Notes: generated from the sequence alone by a model not told the origin. DNA of 64,000 nt from Bacillota bacterium (GCA_023411215.1 JAEYOY010000019.1:1-64000); one strand, 5' to 3'; positions 33,418 through 42,819 are shown, counted from the first letter of the stretch. A program made the numbers and translations.

Positions 33418-34083
33418 ATGAAATTGAATGAGTTACCGTTGAACACACTCGTAGAGTTGCAGTTCTATTATATGGGAGAACGTCATAGAGTAGGCGTTGG
33501 TTTGTTGTATAAAAATGCAAAGGCAGTCTATGTGTCAGCGATTAAGAATGCCGGGAAGACTATTCCGGCAACCCAACTGTATAATGTGTTTTTGACCTAT
33601 AAGACGAACGAGGGGTTATATATCTTTAAGAATGTAGCACTTCGTTCAATTTCTTATAATGGCCAAAAGTTATATGTTGTACAGACGGATCAGGAGGCTT
33701 TGATTGTAGATTATCGAAAGTCTTACCGTCTATATCTCGGTAAGAATGTTTCCGCTAAGGTTATTAAGGGTGACCAAGCAGAGAGTATTCATTGCATCTT
33801 GAAAGACATCAGTATGAGTGGAATGTGGATATTGAGTAACCTCCAGATTGATCAGTCGGCTAAGATAGAGATTGGCTTTAGAGTTAATAAGAATAAGAAG
33901 GAGACATTGGTCGGAAATATCACCCATGTTGATGAGTTCAAGAATGGGACCGGATATTTATATACCTGTGATTTCCTAGAGCCGAATGATATCATAGGTA
34001 AATTCGTTGCTTATCAGATAGATAAAATGAATAAGAAAAATCAAATCAACGAAACTAAGTCGCGTATTTCAGCCAAGAGTTAG
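33418..34083 (+). CDS. PilZ-domain cyclic di-GMP receptor, YcgR-like
   Basis: The 221-residue protein has an N-terminal beta-barrel (1-100) of YcgR type and a C-terminal PilZ domain from about 101. The c-di-GMP binding residues are visible: YRKSYRLYLG holds the RxxxR pair, and DISMSG is the D/NxSxxG motif. The C-terminus is charged. PilZ/YcgR proteins brake flagellar motors or control exopolysaccharide enzymes on binding c-di-GMP. It lies 3 kb after a GGDEF cyclase and 330 bases before the flotillin operon; it ends in its own terminator, so it is monocistronic. The ATG start has only a weak AGAGG site. Confidence 0.88.
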   Translation: MKLNELPLNTLVELQFYYMGERHRVGVGLLYKNAKAVYVSAIKNAGKTIPATQLYNVFLTYKTNEGLYIFKNVALRSISYNGQKLYVVQTDQEALIVDYRKSYRLYLGKNVSAKVIKGDQAESIHCILKDISMSGMWILSNLQIDQSAKIEIGFRVNKNKKETLVGNITHVDEFKNGTGYLYTCDFLEPNDIIGKFVAYQIDKMNKKNQINETKSRISAKS

Positions 34084-34121
34084 AAAGCATGCTTCGTAAT
34101 TTGTGTTGTCATTAATATAAA

Positions 34122-34160
34122 GTCCCGTCGAAGGAAGATTCTAATCCTTAGCGGGATTTT
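34122..34160 (+). terminator. Terminator after the PilZ gene
   Basis: TCCCG and AAGGA pair with TCCTT and CGGGA with a small internal loop, followed by TTTT. Confidence 0.75.
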
Positions 34161-34339
34161 AGTAGTTTATCAGATAATTTTTTTGAACTTTTAGAAATAT
34201 TATAGCCTTGAAGGCGTTTTCTGATAGGTTTTCCATTAGAGATTATTTGTTTTTATGTAAAAGTTTGATTAAAATATCGCATGGGGAGAAAAAATCTGTT
34301 ATACTACTATCAGATTGTTAAATAAAGGGGGTTTTGATC

Positions 34340-34966
34340 ATGGTAACAATCTATCTGTGTTTCCTTGCAGGAGGAGCGGTCCTACCGTTTCTTAGTGTAT
34401 TAATTGGTTCTCTGGGTGGCAGCTCGGATGTGGATGCTGATGTTGACCTTGATACAGACCTGATGTTGGATTCAGATATAGACACTGGAGCAGATATGGG
34501 TTCAGTAGCAGATGGTCTGGAGCTTGACACCGGGGCGGGTTTATCAATCGGACTGCTGCCAACCTCTCTCATGTCATTATCAGCCCTAGCAATTATCTTC
34601 GGCGCCGTAGGCTCGGTGATGACAATGTCAGGAAGAGGGAACATCCTGACATTTGTGGTCGCAGCAATCACCGGATATATTGCAGCAGTGATTGTTCAGA
34701 CAATTATAAAGACTCTGAAGAAGATACAAAAGAGGCATTATGGGATCAATGAAAATGAATTGCTGATGTATGACGGAAAGGTGGTTGATACAATTCTTCC
34801 CGGACAGCTCGGAACAGTAAGCTTCACTACATTAAAAGATGTTCATGTAAGCTATCCGGCGCGATGTACGGATGGGCTGATTAAGCTGGAAACGGGCAGG
34901 CTTGTGAAAGCGATAGAGGTTAATAACGGCATATTCACGGTTGAACCAAAGAACAAGTATGAGTAA
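34340..34966 (+). CDS. NfeD-like membrane protein partnered with flotillin
   Basis: The 208-residue protein has an N-terminal membrane segment (about 1-26), a strikingly Asp-rich loop (SSDVDADVDLDTDLMLDSDI, about 27-46), two more membrane segments (about 80-135), and a C-terminal OB-fold-like domain (about 142-200, ending KAIEVNNGIFTVEP). NfeD-type proteins are usually encoded next to flotillins and are thought to work with them in membrane microdomains. It is 39 bases before the flotillin gene. The ATG at 34340 follows AAAGGGGG by 8 bases and is preferred to an in-frame TTG at 34334. The acidic loop could bind divalent cations; that is speculation. Confidence 0.78.
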   Translation: MVTIYLCFLAGGAVLPFLSVLIGSLGGSSDVDADVDLDTDLMLDSDIDTGADMGSVADGLELDTGAGLSIGLLPTSLMSLSALAIIFGAVGSVMTMSGRGNILTFVVAAITGYIAAVIVQTIIKTLKKIQKRHYGINENELLMYDGKVVDTILPGQLGTVSFTTLKDVHVSYPARCTDGLIKLETGRLVKAIEVNNGIFTVEPKNKYE

Positions 34967-35005
34967 CAATGGGTAACACAATATAAGAATATGGAGGGAT
35001 AAATA

Positions 35006-36589
35006 ATGGTTTTATTAGCGGTATCGGGCATATCCTTTGGCCCAATAGTAATCACTGTGTTTACGGTTGCAGCATTAATTTTTGTTCTGGTTAGTATCTT
35101 CAGTATGTGGAAGAAGGTTCCCCAGGATAAAGCAATGGTAGTAACCGGTATGAAGAAAAGAATTATCACCGGCGGTGGTGGAGTGGTTATTCCTATCTTA
35201 GAACGTACGGATACCATCTCCTTAGGTAATATTCAGTTGAATGTAAATACATCACAGACCATGTCATCTCAGGGTGTTCCGATTGATGTTGCCGGTACGG
35301 CGGTTATCAAAGTAAGGAACACGCAGGAAAGCATCTATCTTGCAATCGAACAGTTTACCGGTATGAATGAGAATCAGATACAAGGCTCTATTGCAGAGCA
35401 GGTTACCCTCATTCTGGAAGGTAAGCTCCGTGAAATCGTAGCGTCCATGACCGTGGAGCAGATTTATAATGACCGTGAGGCATTTTCTGCAAAGGTGCAG
35501 GAGGTTGTTGGAACGAAGATTGGAGAGATGGGTCTTGAGTTGAAGGACTTCTCCATCAAGGATGTAAATGATACCAATGGCTACATAAAAGCACTTGGTG
35601 CAAAACAGATTGCGGAGAAGAAAAAGGATGCAGAGATTGCTCAGGCAATTGCATTAAAGGAAGAATCAATCCAGAAATCTGAAGCGACGAAAGAAGGGGA
35701 AAGAGCCCGCCTTGAGGCACAGACCGAAGTGAGTGCTGCAATGAAAGCCAAGGAAGTGCAGGAAGCGCTGTATCGAATTGAGCAGGAATCAGCAAGAGCA
35801 AAAGCGGATGCTGCATACGAGATACAGAAAAGCATAACCAATAAGGATATCATTGCAGCTCAGATGGAAGCTGATATTCTAAAACAAATAAAGCAGAAGG
35901 AATTACAGGAAGCACAGCTTCAGGTTGAAATTGCCAGAGAGCAGAAGCAGACGGAGTTAGAGCAACGCCGTGCAGAGAAGACACGTGAGGAGCTAAAGAC
36001 AAAGGTTGTTGAGCCTGCGAATGCAGATAGAGAGCAGAAGAAAGCAGAAGCAGATGCTGAGAAATACACTCAGATAGCAGCGGCTGAAGCAAGAGCAGAA
36101 GCAAAGAAATCAGAAGCGCAGGCGGAAGCAGAAGCCATTAAGGTTAAGGCACAGGCGCAGGCAAATGCAGAGGCTCTTAACGGTGAGGCGAGAGCGAAGG
36201 CAATCAGTGCAGTCGGTCTGGCGGAAGCGGAAGCGATTAAAGCGAAGGGACTTGCAGAAGCGGAAGCCATGGAGAAGAAGGCGGAAGCTTACAAGAAATA
36301 TACCGGAGCTGCGATGGCAGATAAACTCATTGAGAAGCTGCCAGAGCTTGCGAAGGCAATTGCTGAGCCACTTGGACAGATCTCTGATATCAAGATCTAT
36401 GGAGGCGGTATTGATAGCGTGTCTGATAATGTTCCTACGGTTCTTGCCAAGGTATTTGATACCGTTCAGAGCGCAGTCGGTATCGATATGAAGAGCATCG
36501 TGATGGCAGACAGCCTCGAAGCCAGAACGACGAAGAATGTCAATGTAACCGGAATTGGTGAGAATGTAATCGATGAAGTGACAAAGTAA
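35006..36589 (+). CDS. floT: Flotillin (SPFH/Band 7 protein)
   Basis: The 527-residue protein has one N-terminal hydrophobic anchor (about 8-33), an SPFH/Band 7 domain (about 35-200), and a long Glu-Ala-Lys-rich coiled coil (about 205-430) with many AEAxxK-type repeats, followed by a conserved C-terminal region (LPELAKAIAEPLGQISDIKI). This is the full flotillin layout. Flotillins scaffold functional membrane microdomains and affect signalling, secretion and wall synthesis. It is the second gene of an nfeD-floT operon with a terminator after it. GGAGG precedes the ATG. Confidence 0.93.
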   Translation: MVLLAVSGISFGPIVITVFTVAALIFVLVSIFSMWKKVPQDKAMVVTGMKKRIITGGGGVVIPILERTDTISLGNIQLNVNTSQTMSSQGVPIDVAGTAVIKVRNTQESIYLAIEQFTGMNENQIQGSIAEQVTLILEGKLREIVASMTVEQIYNDREAFSAKVQEVVGTKIGEMGLELKDFSIKDVNDTNGYIKALGAKQIAEKKKDAEIAQAIALKEESIQKSEATKEGERARLEAQTEVSAAMKAKEVQEALYRIEQESARAKADAAYEIQKSITNKDIIAAQMEADILKQIKQKELQEAQLQVEIAREQKQTELEQRRAEKTREELKTKVVEPANADREQKKAEADAEKYTQIAAAEARAEAKKSEAQAEAEAIKVKAQAQANAEALNGEARAKAISAVGLAEAEAIKAKGLAEAEAMEKKAEAYKKYTGAAMADKLIEKLPELAKAIAEPLGQISDIKIYGGGIDSVSDNVPTVLAKVFDTVQSAVGIDMKSIVMADSLEARTTKNVNVTGIGENVIDEVTK

Positions 36590-36630
36590 GATGATATAGG
36601 ATAATACCTTTGTGGGGTTTCCTAACAATA

Positions 36631-36680
36631 GAGGGATATGTGCCTAAGAAAGTCAAGGGCATATATCCCTCATATTTTAG
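36631..36680 (+). terminator. Terminator after the flotillin gene
   Basis: GAGGGATATGTGCC pairs with GGGCATATATCCCTC around a 12-base loop, followed by ATATTTT. The remaining 200 bases before the next gene show nothing clear. Confidence 0.78.
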
Positions 36681-36888
36681 AAAATGTATTCTATAACATA
36701 AAGGTATCAGGAAATAGAACTAAGTTTGACAATCGATTTCGTAAAGCGGCTTTGTTATTCTTGCTGCAACTTACCCTCAGATTTTGTATTTCACCTTAGG
36801 ATTCATTGAAGAGCCAAGAAATACACGCTATACTCACTTTCAACAGGAGTGATAAGAATAATCATTATAAAGTGGAGGTATAGTTTTT

Positions 36889-38190
36889 ATGTTAGGAACA
36901 ATTGTATTAATTATTATGTTGGCCTTAGAGCTTGGATTTGTAGTATTTTGTATTGTAACAAAATCTTACCAGAGGTTTATCAGGAGCATGGTCAGCTTTG
37001 GAACAATGGCTGTTATGTTAATTCTTTTTCTGACCGGTGTTATGCACTGGGGATTTCGTTGGTTCATGCTATTTATGATCCTGTTGGTCCGGACATTGTC
37101 AGCCGGTTGGTATTTGCTGAGACGAAAGTACCGAAAAGAGAGGACTTATAAGGAAAGATATGTTATTATTTCAGGGATAGGCAGTATTTTACTGATTGGA
37201 ATTGCCATTATTCCTGCAATTATGTTTCCCCAGTTTAAGCCTGTGGAAGCAAGTGGCAGTTACTCGGTAGAGACGGTAAGCTATACCCTAAAGGATGCGT
37301 CCAGAAAGGAGACCTTCTCGGAACAGGCCGAAGATAGAAGAGTGACAATTCAGTTCTGGTATCCTGAGACAGCGAAGGAGACCTTTCCCTTACTGGTATT
37401 CTCTCATGGCTCCTTCGGATTTCGAGGAAGTAATGCGTCCACCTTTGAAGATCTGGCAAGTAACGGGTATGTGGTATGCAGCATCGACCATACCTATCAT
37501 GCCTTCTTTACAAAGCAGACAGACGGTAAGATGGTATTTGCAAATATGGATTTTATCAATGATGCCATTGCAATAACGAATGGTGATTATGAAGAACAAA
37601 AGACGTTTGAATTGACCAGTCAGTGGCTGGAGCTCAGACAACAGGATATGAACTTTGTTCTGGAAGATATTATCAGCCAGACAAAGCAATCGAATCCGGA
37701 GCTGGTATATCAACTGATTGATACGGATCGTATCGGACTTTTCGGTCACTCTTTGGGAGGGGCAACCGCAGCCGAAATCGGAAGAGAACGCTCGGATATT
37801 GATGCAGTAATAGTAGTTGACGGAACGATGTTAGGAGAAGAGATTGGCTTTGAGAATGGGAAGAAAATACTGAATGCAGAGGCTTATCCCATACCAATCT
37901 TGAATTTATATAATGAGCAGCATTATGAGGATGCAAAGCAGGCAGGTATGGAGTATGCCAATACCTACGCATCTGCCAATGCCTTGGATGCGAAAGAGAT
38001 TGTAATTAATGGTTCGGGACACTTAAATTTTACGGATCTACCGTTGTTTTCCCCGACATTGGCAGCTATGCTTGGAACCGGTGATGTGGATAGCCGCTAT
38101 TGCGTTGAGACAATGAACCGAATTATTTTGACATATTTTAATCACTATCTAAAAGGGGTAGAGGAATTAGAGCTTTTAAAGGAATACTAG
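36889..38190 (+). CDS. Membrane-anchored alpha/beta hydrolase (PAF-acetylhydrolase-like)
   Basis: The 433-residue protein begins with four hydrophobic segments (about 1-20, 35-50, 52-70, 86-112) and continues as an alpha/beta hydrolase. The oxyanion region is LLVFSHGSFGFRG (about 166-178). The nucleophile elbow GHSLGG lies at about 284-289, with the serine near 286. The acid may be in VIVVDG, and a C-terminal His lies in NGSGHLNFTD (about 364-373). Relatives are annotated as platelet-activating-factor acetylhydrolase or dienelactone-hydrolase-like, with unknown substrates. GGAGG stands 12 bases from the ATG. The gene is monocistronic. The catalytic class is clear; the substrate is not. Confidence 0.82.
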   Translation: MLGTIVLIIMLALELGFVVFCIVTKSYQRFIRSMVSFGTMAVMLILFLTGVMHWGFRWFMLFMILLVRTLSAGWYLLRRKYRKERTYKERYVIISGIGSILLIGIAIIPAIMFPQFKPVEASGSYSVETVSYTLKDASRKETFSEQAEDRRVTIQFWYPETAKETFPLLVFSHGSFGFRGSNASTFEDLASNGYVVCSIDHTYHAFFTKQTDGKMVFANMDFINDAIAITNGDYEEQKTFELTSQWLELRQQDMNFVLEDIISQTKQSNPELVYQLIDTDRIGLFGHSLGGATAAEIGRERSDIDAVIVVDGTMLGEEIGFENGKKILNAEAYPIPILNLYNEQHYEDAKQAGMEYANTYASANALDAKEIVINGSGHLNFTDLPLFSPTLAAMLGTGDVDSRYCVETMNRIILTYFNHYLKGVEELELLKEY

Positions 38191-38352
38191 ATATATTTTT
38201 TCAATCGGCGAATTTGTGCTGCCACCCAAATTCGCAGTGTCTTGTCAGCATGCAGGAATAGTGTTAAAATAAAAGCAATTTTCACACTTCCAAGTTTTGT
38301 ACTGCATCGAAGATGCTGAATGTGTTGTTAGAATAATGAACAGGGAGAGAAC

Positions 38353-38790
38353 ATGAAGGTACGTATTGAAAACATCGTGAAAAGTGAAGAAGAACTTGTA
38401 TTAATCCGATGCTATAAGGTGAACGACGAGGTCTCTGAGCTTGTGGATTTTATCAGGGCTAGAGATGGCTTAGTTTCCGGGTATGAGGATTCGCAGATTT
38501 TTCAGATTGCATTGCGGGATATCTATTACTTTGAAGGTGTTGACAATAAGGTTTATGCCTATCTGAAGAACCATGTCTATGAGATTAAGAGCAAACTATA
38601 CGAGTTGGAGGAGGACTATCATAAGATGAAGTTCTTCCGATGTTCCAAATCCATTCTGGTGAATCTCATGAAGGTAGAAAGTGTCAAGCCGGCCTTAAAC
38701 GGTAGATTTGCCGCTAAACTATTAAATGGTGAGGAAATCATAATCTCTCGGCAATATGTACCGGTGTTAAAGAAGATATTACAGATATAA
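38353..38790 (+). CDS. LytTR-family DNA-binding regulator
   Basis: The 145-residue protein is a short LytTR transcription factor without a receiver domain. The DNA-binding domain covers about 45-145: LRDIYYFEGVDNKVYAYLKN, FFRCSKSILVNLMKVESVKP and GEEIIISRQYVPVLKKIL are typical of the ten-stranded LytTR fold. Such stand-alone regulators usually pair with a DUF3021 membrane protein, which follows after 79 bases. LytTR proteins bind pairs of 9-bp direct repeats upstream of their own operon; I did not find an obvious pair in the 160-base upstream gap, which holds a GCGAATTTG/CAAATTCGC hairpin at about 38203-38232. Confidence 0.88.
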   Translation: MKVRIENIVKSEEELVLIRCYKVNDEVSELVDFIRARDGLVSGYEDSQIFQIALRDIYYFEGVDNKVYAYLKNHVYEIKSKLYELEEDYHKMKFFRCSKSILVNLMKVESVKPALNGRFAAKLLNGEEIIISRQYVPVLKKILQI

Positions 38791-38869
38791 TGGTCTATAG
38801 AATTCGAAGTATATTACAGCTTCTTACAGATTATCGGTGGCATAAAAATGCGGCAGATAGGAGATTGAT

Positions 38870-39298
38870 ATGAGCTTTAGTGATTTTATGAAGAAAAATC
38901 TCAGGGATTATTTTATTATTGTTACCGGAATTAATATAGCAATGGCTATCCTGGGTTTAAACTTTGAAGCAAATAAAGCAATCGGTTATGAGGCATTTTT
39001 CTCACCCCTCATCATAGGTGCGATTGCAGTACTGCCCTCTGTTGTCATGTATTCCGCCAAGGAGCTCAGCTTTAAGCAGATGCTCCTTCGAAGAGGATTG
39101 CACCTGGCGGTACTGGAACTTACCTTAACCGGGTTTGGATATTTGGCAGGATTTTTTGCTAATATTACTATCTTGCTTCCGTTTATGGTGACTGTCTTAC
39201 TTGTCTATGTATTCACGATGGTATTTCGTTGGATTCTAGATAGCAGAACGGCAAAGGAAATCAATAAGGGCTTAAAGCGGCTACAGGAGAATGAGTGA
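38870..39298 (+). CDS. DUF3021 family membrane protein
   Basis: The 142-residue protein has four hydrophobic segments (about 14-32, 43-62, 79-99, 103-125), the DUF3021 layout. These proteins are almost always encoded directly after a LytTR regulator and are thought to act as its membrane sensor or inhibitor. The pair here fits that rule. The start ATG follows GATAGGAG. Confidence 0.85.
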   Translation: MSFSDFMKKNLRDYFIIVTGINIAMAILGLNFEANKAIGYEAFFSPLIIGAIAVLPSVVMYSAKELSFKQMLLRRGLHLAVLELTLTGFGYLAGFFANITILLPFMVTVLLVYVFTMVFRWILDSRTAKEINKGLKRLQENE

Positions 39299-39372
39299 TA
39301 CACATGAAATTATGATATAATATACCTTTTATAAATATAATATAAAGTATTAAAAAGGAACTGTTTCAAAAT

Positions 39373-39420
39373 GTATAGCGGAAGGAAAGGACAGCATGCT
39401 GTTCTTTCCTTCCGCTATAC
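39373..39420. terminator. Near-perfect 48-bp palindrome, bidirectional terminator
   Basis: GTATAGCGGAAGGAAAG pairs with CTTTCCTTCCGCTATAC, and the centre (GACAGCATGCTGTTC) is also nearly symmetric. Outside it AACTGTTTCAAAAT and GTTATGCAACAGCCCC extend the structure. It lies between convergent DUF3021 and DUF2935 genes. Confidence 0.75.
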
Positions 39421-39496
39421 GTTATGCAACAGCCCCTTGGTTTCATTTATACCATAACTTTTGAACCAGCCCTTTTTAGGCGTTTCTGACAGCTTG

Positions 39497-40417
39497 TTAG
39501 TGTTCAAACATTCGAAGAAGCCGGAAGAAGTGATTTGCTTCACGTAGAGTATGATCTCCGAGCAGAGGGATAATAATTGATTTTATTTTACATTCAATTA
39601 GGCCCTGGGTTGCCTGACTCTTGAACTCCCGAATATCTCTCGTAGCAGCAAGGCTATTCTCGGTTACTCTTCGAATTGGAACCGCACGATCCATCGCTTC
39701 CTTGGATTCTTCCACTAAGTGGTCGAATTCATTGGCAAAGTTATTGGCGGTCTCAATTAATTCCTCCTCATCGGGATCGAGAAGACCACGGATGAACTTG
39801 GAGTGCTCTGCCATAATTCTGTTCCAGAAAAGCTCCTGATCAATAATTTCTCTCCGGATATCAATGGTCTCTCTGCTTTGGAGACGTTGAACCATCCTAT
39901 GATAAAGCTTTGCTTCACGTGTAATATGATCCAGTAGCAGAGGATAATTAACGGTGAACATCTTGCAGGACAGAACATTTGCTAAGATATTGGATTGAAA
40001 CTGGATGATCTTTGAGACTAAATCAAGGGCTCTTTCGTTAATATGAAATACTCTTTCCTCTAGTTTAGGGGTTATGGGTTGCGTTATTCCACCCATCAGC
40101 CCGGCTTCCGCACGTGTGATTTCTGTAGCAATATCGACTCCGGTATAGAAGGATGAGGCTGTCTCTGCACTCAGTGTGTATTTTGTAATTACCTCCCCGG
40201 ATCGGAGAACCTCAGGGTGTACGACACCGCTTGACAGAGCAACTACATCACTTAAGAGCTTATCGAATTCGATACGAAATTGATCGGCTTGTTCTGTGTA
40301 TTTGGAGTCTCTCGGTGTGAAGCCTACTTCTAGAAAGAAGGAATGCTCCTTCATTATTCTTCCGAAGAAGAGGTGTATCTCGAGTGAATGACTTACAAAA
40401 TCTCTTGCAGATAACAT
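39497..40417 (-). CDS. DUF2935 domain protein (two hemerythrin-like bundles)
   Basis: The 306-residue protein is a DUF2935 member with two four-helix bundles. Possible metal ligands are spaced as in the family: HSLEIHLFFGRIMKEHSFFL (about 10-29), DHITREAKLYHRMVQ, then in the second half ELFWNRIMAEHSKFIRGLL and GDHTLREANHFFRLLRMFEH at the end. The repeated E/H-x2-H and DH pattern suggests a di-metal centre, but the function is unknown. It is common in Bacilli and Clostridia. It stands alone and convergent to the LytTR pair; the upstream 320-base gap (40418-40744) shows only AT-rich sequence and the start of the next gene. Confidence 0.85.
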   Translation of the reverse strand: MLSARDFVSHSLEIHLFFGRIMKEHSFFLEVGFTPRDSKYTEQADQFRIEFDKLLSDVVALSSGVVHPEVLRSGEVITKYTLSAETASSFYTGVDIATEITRAEAGLMGGITQPITPKLEERVFHINERALDLVSKIIQFQSNILANVLSCKMFTVNYPLLLDHITREAKLYHRMVQRLQSRETIDIRREIIDQELFWNRIMAEHSKFIRGLLDPDEEELIETANNFANEFDHLVEESKEAMDRAVPIRRVTENSLAATRDIREFKSQATQGLIECKIKSIIIPLLGDHTLREANHFFRLLRMFEH

Positions 40418-40744
40418 AAAATAATTCCTTTCGTAAAATTGATAACTATATATTATCTTATGTTAAAAATGAGACTATGTTAAATAATGCCAAAAACAAT
40501 TTCATAACTATCTATAATACCGCTGCTTGGGGTGTGTCACTACTTGTCTTGGTTGATTCTTTTCTTTACTCAAGCTATGTAGTATAATAATGAATAAGAT
40601 GTGATAATGTGGAAACTATCTTATGAAGGAAGAATATGAAGCTTGAAAAAGAAGGCTGCACGATTCTTTAAGTTAAGCATAATAAATGCTGCTGATATTT
40701 AATTCGAAAATATGACATAAATTAATTGATTTGGAGGAATGCAT

Positions 40745-40981
40745 ATGATTAACCCAGCAAAATTATTTAAGATGAAAAGCTTGTGGGAGCGATTTGTAGA
40801 GAATCATCCCAAATTCCCGCAATTTATGAATGCAGTACAGAGTAATGGTATTAATGAAGGCTCTGTGATAGAGATTACGTTGACTACTCCCGATGGAAAG
40901 AATATTAGTACCAATGTCAGAATAACCGCTTCCGATAAAGAGATGTTTACCGAGCTTGCAGAGCTTACGAAGGGAATGTAG
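40745..40981 (+). CDS. Conserved small protein, 78 residues
   Basis: The protein reads MINPAKLFKMKSLWERFVEN at its start and ends with a beta/alpha segment (EGSVIEITLTTPDGKNISTN, ITASDKEMFTELAELTKGM). I recall short clostridial proteins with the same KxxWxxFxxNHPKFPxF opening but no assigned function. The ATG at 40745 is chosen because GGAGG lies 7 bases upstream; an ATG at 40739 is too close to that site. There is no membrane segment. It is convergent to the DUF4097 operon with a 24-base gap. Confidence 0.65.
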   Translation: MINPAKLFKMKSLWERFVENHPKFPQFMNAVQSNGINEGSVIEITLTTPDGKNISTNVRITASDKEMFTELAELTKGM

Positions 40982-41005
40982 CCATTCGTAAGCTCCGTAG
41001 TCGGA

Positions 41006-42145
41006 TTAATCCTCAACCGTAATATTTCCACTGGAAGTTACAATCTTCATCTGGAAAGCAGGATCGGCTCCAACTGTCCCGCTTGCATGATCACCATCCT
41101 GTTTATAACTTAGGCTATCATCGAAAAAGGTATCGATATCCCCGCTGGAGGTCTTGGCTTCAAAGTCAAAGCTCAAACCGGAGGGTAGTCTCAACTCCAC
41201 TTCACCACTAGAGGCGATTGCCTCGATATCTTCTCTGTTCTTTACTAATTCCTCTGTAAAGGATACTTTAATATTACCGGAGGTGGTTTCGAAGATACCC
41301 CCACTACCAAGATCAGAGATGACGATTTCACCGCTGGAAGAAGATGCTTTCAAATAACCACTGCATTCGGATAACTTGATTTCTCCGGAGGTAGTCTCGA
41401 CTTCCTTGGCGCCGATGGCTGCTTCAATCGTTATATTACCACTGGAAGCCGCGGCACTTAGTTCACCGGTATTGTTTATTATTGTAATATTACCGGAGGT
41501 GCTGGAGATCTCAGTATTTCCGTTGCCACCTTTTATCTTAATGTTACCGCTGGAGGAGGAGAAGCTACGATTGCCTTCTGCCATATCAAACTCGATGTTA
41601 CCACTGGAGGTTGCAGCACTGATCTGGGAAGCATAAACCTCATTAAAATGAATATCACCGCTGGAGCAAGTGGTTGCAAAATCGGATAGGTTAAGTACAA
41701 GATCCGTTTCTATATTGCCGCTTGTGGTAGATGCGGATATGCTACCATGAAAATCTGACGGAAGATACACCTCGACATAGCCTCTATAATGGTTAAAGAT
41801 CCAGTTCTGGCGTATTCTGTCTCCACCCCGCAAGCGAAGCGCGGAACCGCTTTGCTTGATCTGGGATAATTCATCATCATTGGGAGTAATGTTCATATAT
41901 TCCTTTAGAACCAGTTCTGAGGTATCGCTCTCATAGAAGATGATATCATCACTGGAATAGTCAAGGCTTAATACTTCAATACCATCCATACTTAAATTAC
42001 GTGTACTAACTAAATTCATATCTGCGATCGAATAGGAGGAGGAGATGGATAATCCCCCGGAGTTGATCACTGATACCATAAGGATTACTAATCCAAGTGC
42101 AATCACACCGAAGACCGCAATCATAGTTATTACAAACCTTCTCAT
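41006..42145 (-). CDS. DUF4097 beta-repeat membrane-anchored protein
   Basis: The 379-residue protein has an N-terminal membrane anchor (about 5-28) and then about twelve beta-strand repeats with the recurring word TSSGNI or SSGEI every 15-22 residues (for example ISAATSSGNIEFDMAE), the DUF4097/DUF4098 right-handed beta-helix pattern. Such proteins end PadR-controlled operons and are thought to respond to envelope stress, but no biochemical role is fixed. Its start overlaps the stop of the permease-prefix gene by one base. The codon repetition makes the gene prone to slippage or recombination. Confidence 0.87.
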   Translation of the reverse strand: MRRFVITMIAVFGVIALGLVILMVSVINSGGLSISSSYSIADMNLVSTRNLSMDGIEVLSLDYSSDDIIFYESDTSELVLKEYMNITPNDDELSQIKQSGSALRLRGGDRIRQNWIFNHYRGYVEVYLPSDFHGSISASTTSGNIETDLVLNLSDFATTCSSGDIHFNEVYASQISAATSSGNIEFDMAEGNRSFSSSSGNIKIKGGNGNTEISSTSGNITIINNTGELSAAASSGNITIEAAIGAKEVETTSGEIKLSECSGYLKASSSSGEIVISDLGSGGIFETTSGNIKVSFTEELVKNREDIEAIASSGEVELRLPSGLSFDFEAKTSSGDIDTFFDDSLSYKQDGDHASGTVGADPAFQMKIVTSSGNITVED

Positions 42146-42819
42146 TATCTCATCTCCTTCAATCGGAATATAAGCTCAACAATTGCTTGAACACAAGCGG
42201 CTGCTATGAAAATAACCCAGGTGACATACCAGGCAAAGGTTGCGAAGCTTGCTGCAAAATAGAGCAGTAAGGTAGCTGTCCATACAATACAGGTTACCGC
42301 GCCCTTCACGGATTTTACTTTCTTTGTCTCGCTTTTCCATTCCTTAAAATCTTCTACAATCGTATCTTCGGTTCTACGGTATTTTGGATAAATATTAGCC
42401 GCATAAACCAGCATACAGGTTGGTATTATTGCAATAAATACCATAGTTGCCAGGCCAATCATGGCAAGATCAAGTCTTGAGTACATATCGAACATGGCGC
42501 AGACCAGAAAAATGAATACACTGAAGATGTATAATCCAACGGCTACGGTTCGTAGGATAGCGATTTTTTGGATTTTGGCCTCGAGCTCTGCTTTATCCTC
42601 TGCTTTTGGTTCCTCTAATCCCTGGAAGAGCTCATTGACATTACCAATGGAGCTAATAACATACTTAAAGGCATCGTCAGAAGAGACTCCGGTTGCCAGG
42701 AGGTCTTGATAACGTTCCTCGGAATTGACTAGTAACTCTTCCCTCAGTTCAAATGCCTTTCGTGTCTTAGGAGCTTCTTCGAAAAGCTTCTCAATGTGAT
42801 TTCTCATTCTTTCATTCAT
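42145..42819 (-). CDS. Permease-prefix-domain membrane protein (DUF1700-like)
   Basis: The 224-residue protein starts with a helical permease prefix domain (MNERMRNHIEKLFEEAPKTR to about residue 70), also found before MacB-type permeases, then has four hydrophobic segments in two pairs (about 85-135 and 170-218). It lies between padR and the DUF4097 gene, in the standard order for these loci, with a 16-base gap to padR and a one-base overlap to DUF4097. It probably anchors the complex that the DUF4097 protein joins. Function is inferred from the conserved gene set. Confidence 0.78.
   Translation of the reverse strand: MNERMRNHIEKLFEEAPKTRKAFELREELLVNSEERYQDLLATGVSSDDAFKYVISSIGNVNELFQGLEEPKAEDKAELEAKIQKIAILRTVAVGLYIFSVFIFLVCAMFDMYSRLDLAMIGLATMVFIAIIPTCMLVYAANIYPKYRRTEDTIVEDFKEWKSETKKVKSVKGAVTCIVWTATLLLYFAASFATFAWYVTWVIFIAAACVQAIVELIFRLKEMR

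Noticed and set aside
35556..36628. Several Leu/His/Ala-rich minus-strand frames up to 172 residues
   Set aside because: They are antisense shadows of the Ala/Glu-rich coiled coil of flotillin.
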